Origin: Klebsiella sp. WP3-W18-ESBL-02
GTDB lineage: Bacteria; Pseudomonadota; Gammaproteobacteria; Enterobacterales; Enterobacteriaceae
DNA: 64,000 bases
NCBI RefSeq assembly: GCF_014168815.1
Contig: NZ_AP021972.1
Span: 1,674,001 to 1,738,000, forward strand
Direction: 5' to 3'
This document shows positions 63,325-64,000 of this stretch, one piece after another. Positions within the stretch are counted from its first letter, which is position 1; the number at the start of each line of letters is the position of its first letter. The translations under genes and the position numbers were made by a program. The notes under the pieces are model-generated. The model was not told where the DNA came from. It did not search any database and was given only the letters and a program-made list of their open reading frames with translations.

Positions 63325-64000
63325 TTATACCGCCTTAGAAGGATCGAAGGCATCGCGCACCGCTTCACCGATAAAAATCAGCAGCGACAGCAGGACGGCG
63401 ACGCAAAGAAAACCGGCGATCCCAAGCCAGGGGGCCTGTAGATTATTTTTGCCCTGTAACAGCAGTTCACCCAATGAAGGCGAGCCGAGCGGCAGCCCAA
63501 AGCCGAGAAAATCCAGCGAGGTGAGGGTGGTAATGGAGCTACAGAGAATAAACGGAATAAAGGTCAGGGTGGCGACCATCGCATTGGGCAGCATATGGCG
63601 CAGGATAATACTGCGGTCGCCCACGCCCAGCGCCTGGGCCGCGCGGATATAGTCGAAGTTACGGGTACGCAAAAACTCCGCCCGCACTACCCCAACCAGC
63701 GACATCCAGCCGAACAGCACGGTGATGGCCAACAGCCACCAGAAGTTGGGCTGTACGACGCTTGATAGCAGGATTATCAGAAACAGCGTCGGCATTCCCG
63801 ACCATACCTCAATAAAACGCTGGCCCCAGAGGTCGACGCGCCCGCCATAGTAGCCCTGAATCGCGCCGACGAGCACGCCCATGACGCTGGAGCAGACGGT
63901 CAGAATCAGACCAAACAGCAGCGAGATACGGGTTCCGTACAGAATGCGCGCCAGCACGTCGCGACCATTGGCGTCGGTGCCCAGCCAGTTCTGCCGCGAC
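63325..64000 (-). CDS. yejE: Peptide ABC transporter permease YejE, C-terminal part (gene continues past the window)
   Basis: The frame is open through the window edge, so about 225 C-terminal residues of the roughly 340 are present. It shows the BPD_transp_1 permease fold with membrane helices and the EAA-loop region YIRAAQALGVGDRSIILRHMLPNAM that contacts the ATPase. The tail DAFDPSKAV is as in E. coli YejE. It directly precedes yejF in the yejABEF operon. Confidence 0.95.
   Translation of the reverse strand, partial: SRQNWLGTDANGRDVLARILYGTRISLLFGLILTVCSSVMGVLVGAIQGYYGGRVDLWGQRFIEVWSGMPTLFLIILLSSVVQPNFWWLLAITVLFGWMSLVGVVRAEFLRTRNFDYIRAAQALGVGDRSIILRHMLPNAMVATLTFIPFILCSSITTLTSLDFLGFGLPLGSPSLGELLLQGKNNLQAPWLGIAGFLCVAVLLSLLIFIGEAVRDAFDPSKAV

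Overview
The window is chromosomal DNA of a gamma-proteobacterium of the Enterobacteriaceae. Housekeeping genes (nrdAB, gyrA, rcsCBD, menFDHBCE, the yej genes) match Escherichia coli proteins almost residue for residue and in nearly the same order. It is not E. coli: it carries cheV, mgtE, a SulP transporter, a PehX-type polygalacturonase and a type I secretion locus, and it lacks glpTQ, nap-ccm and arn at the places where E. coli has them. A Klebsiella/Raoultella/Kluyvera/Enterobacter-like organism fits best. I cannot name the species from sequence reading alone.

Layout. 1-5002: the C-terminal part of a large RTX calcium-binding secreted protein with its type I secretion ATPase and HlyD-type adaptor, then a terminator and a membrane-anchored alpha/beta hydrolase. 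6614-9096: cheV, rbn, elaA. 9244-16239: the complete menaquinone cluster menF-D-H-B-C-E, tightly overlapping. 16414-18318: yfaZ and yfaY. 18383-22453: anaerobic glycerol-3-phosphate dehydrogenase glpABC with a good GlpR operator but no glpTQ. 22672-26493: aerobic ribonucleotide reductase nrdAB-yfaE, with two perfect DnaA boxes upstream. 26964-30490: ubiG and gyrA. 30616-36905: the Rcs phosphorelay rcsC, rcsB, rcsD. 37314-38910: the MicF regulatory RNA and an ompC porin gene interrupted by an in-frame amber codon. 39013-43569: apbE, the adaptive alkylation-repair pair ada-alkB, and yojI. 43699-46315: mgtE and a SulP transporter, inserted relative to E. coli. 46589-48833: mqo and ecotin. 48834-50499: an AT-richer stretch with two unrecognised secreted proteins and a tiny membrane peptide, ending at tRNA-Pro(GGG). 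50709-64000: yejM, yejL, yejK, pehX, rplY, blc, radD, rsuA, bcr, yejG, yejF and partial yejE.

How it works together. Several envelope and respiration themes recur. The men genes, glpABC, mqo and ubiG all feed or build quinone-linked respiration. The Rcs phosphorelay, MicF/ompC, YejM, YfaZ, YojI, Blc and ecotin concern the outer envelope. nrdAB, gyrA, ada-alkB and radD concern DNA supply, topology and repair. Accessory content (RTX secretion, pehX, mgtE-sulP, the small secreted-protein operon) sits at the junctions where the gene order departs from E. coli.

The most consequential single observation is the nonsense codon in ompC (38551-38553). Everything else in that gene, its promoter and its terminator looks intact, which points to a recent porin loss or a base-call error. 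The best candidate for undescribed biology is the three-gene set at 49441-50499.
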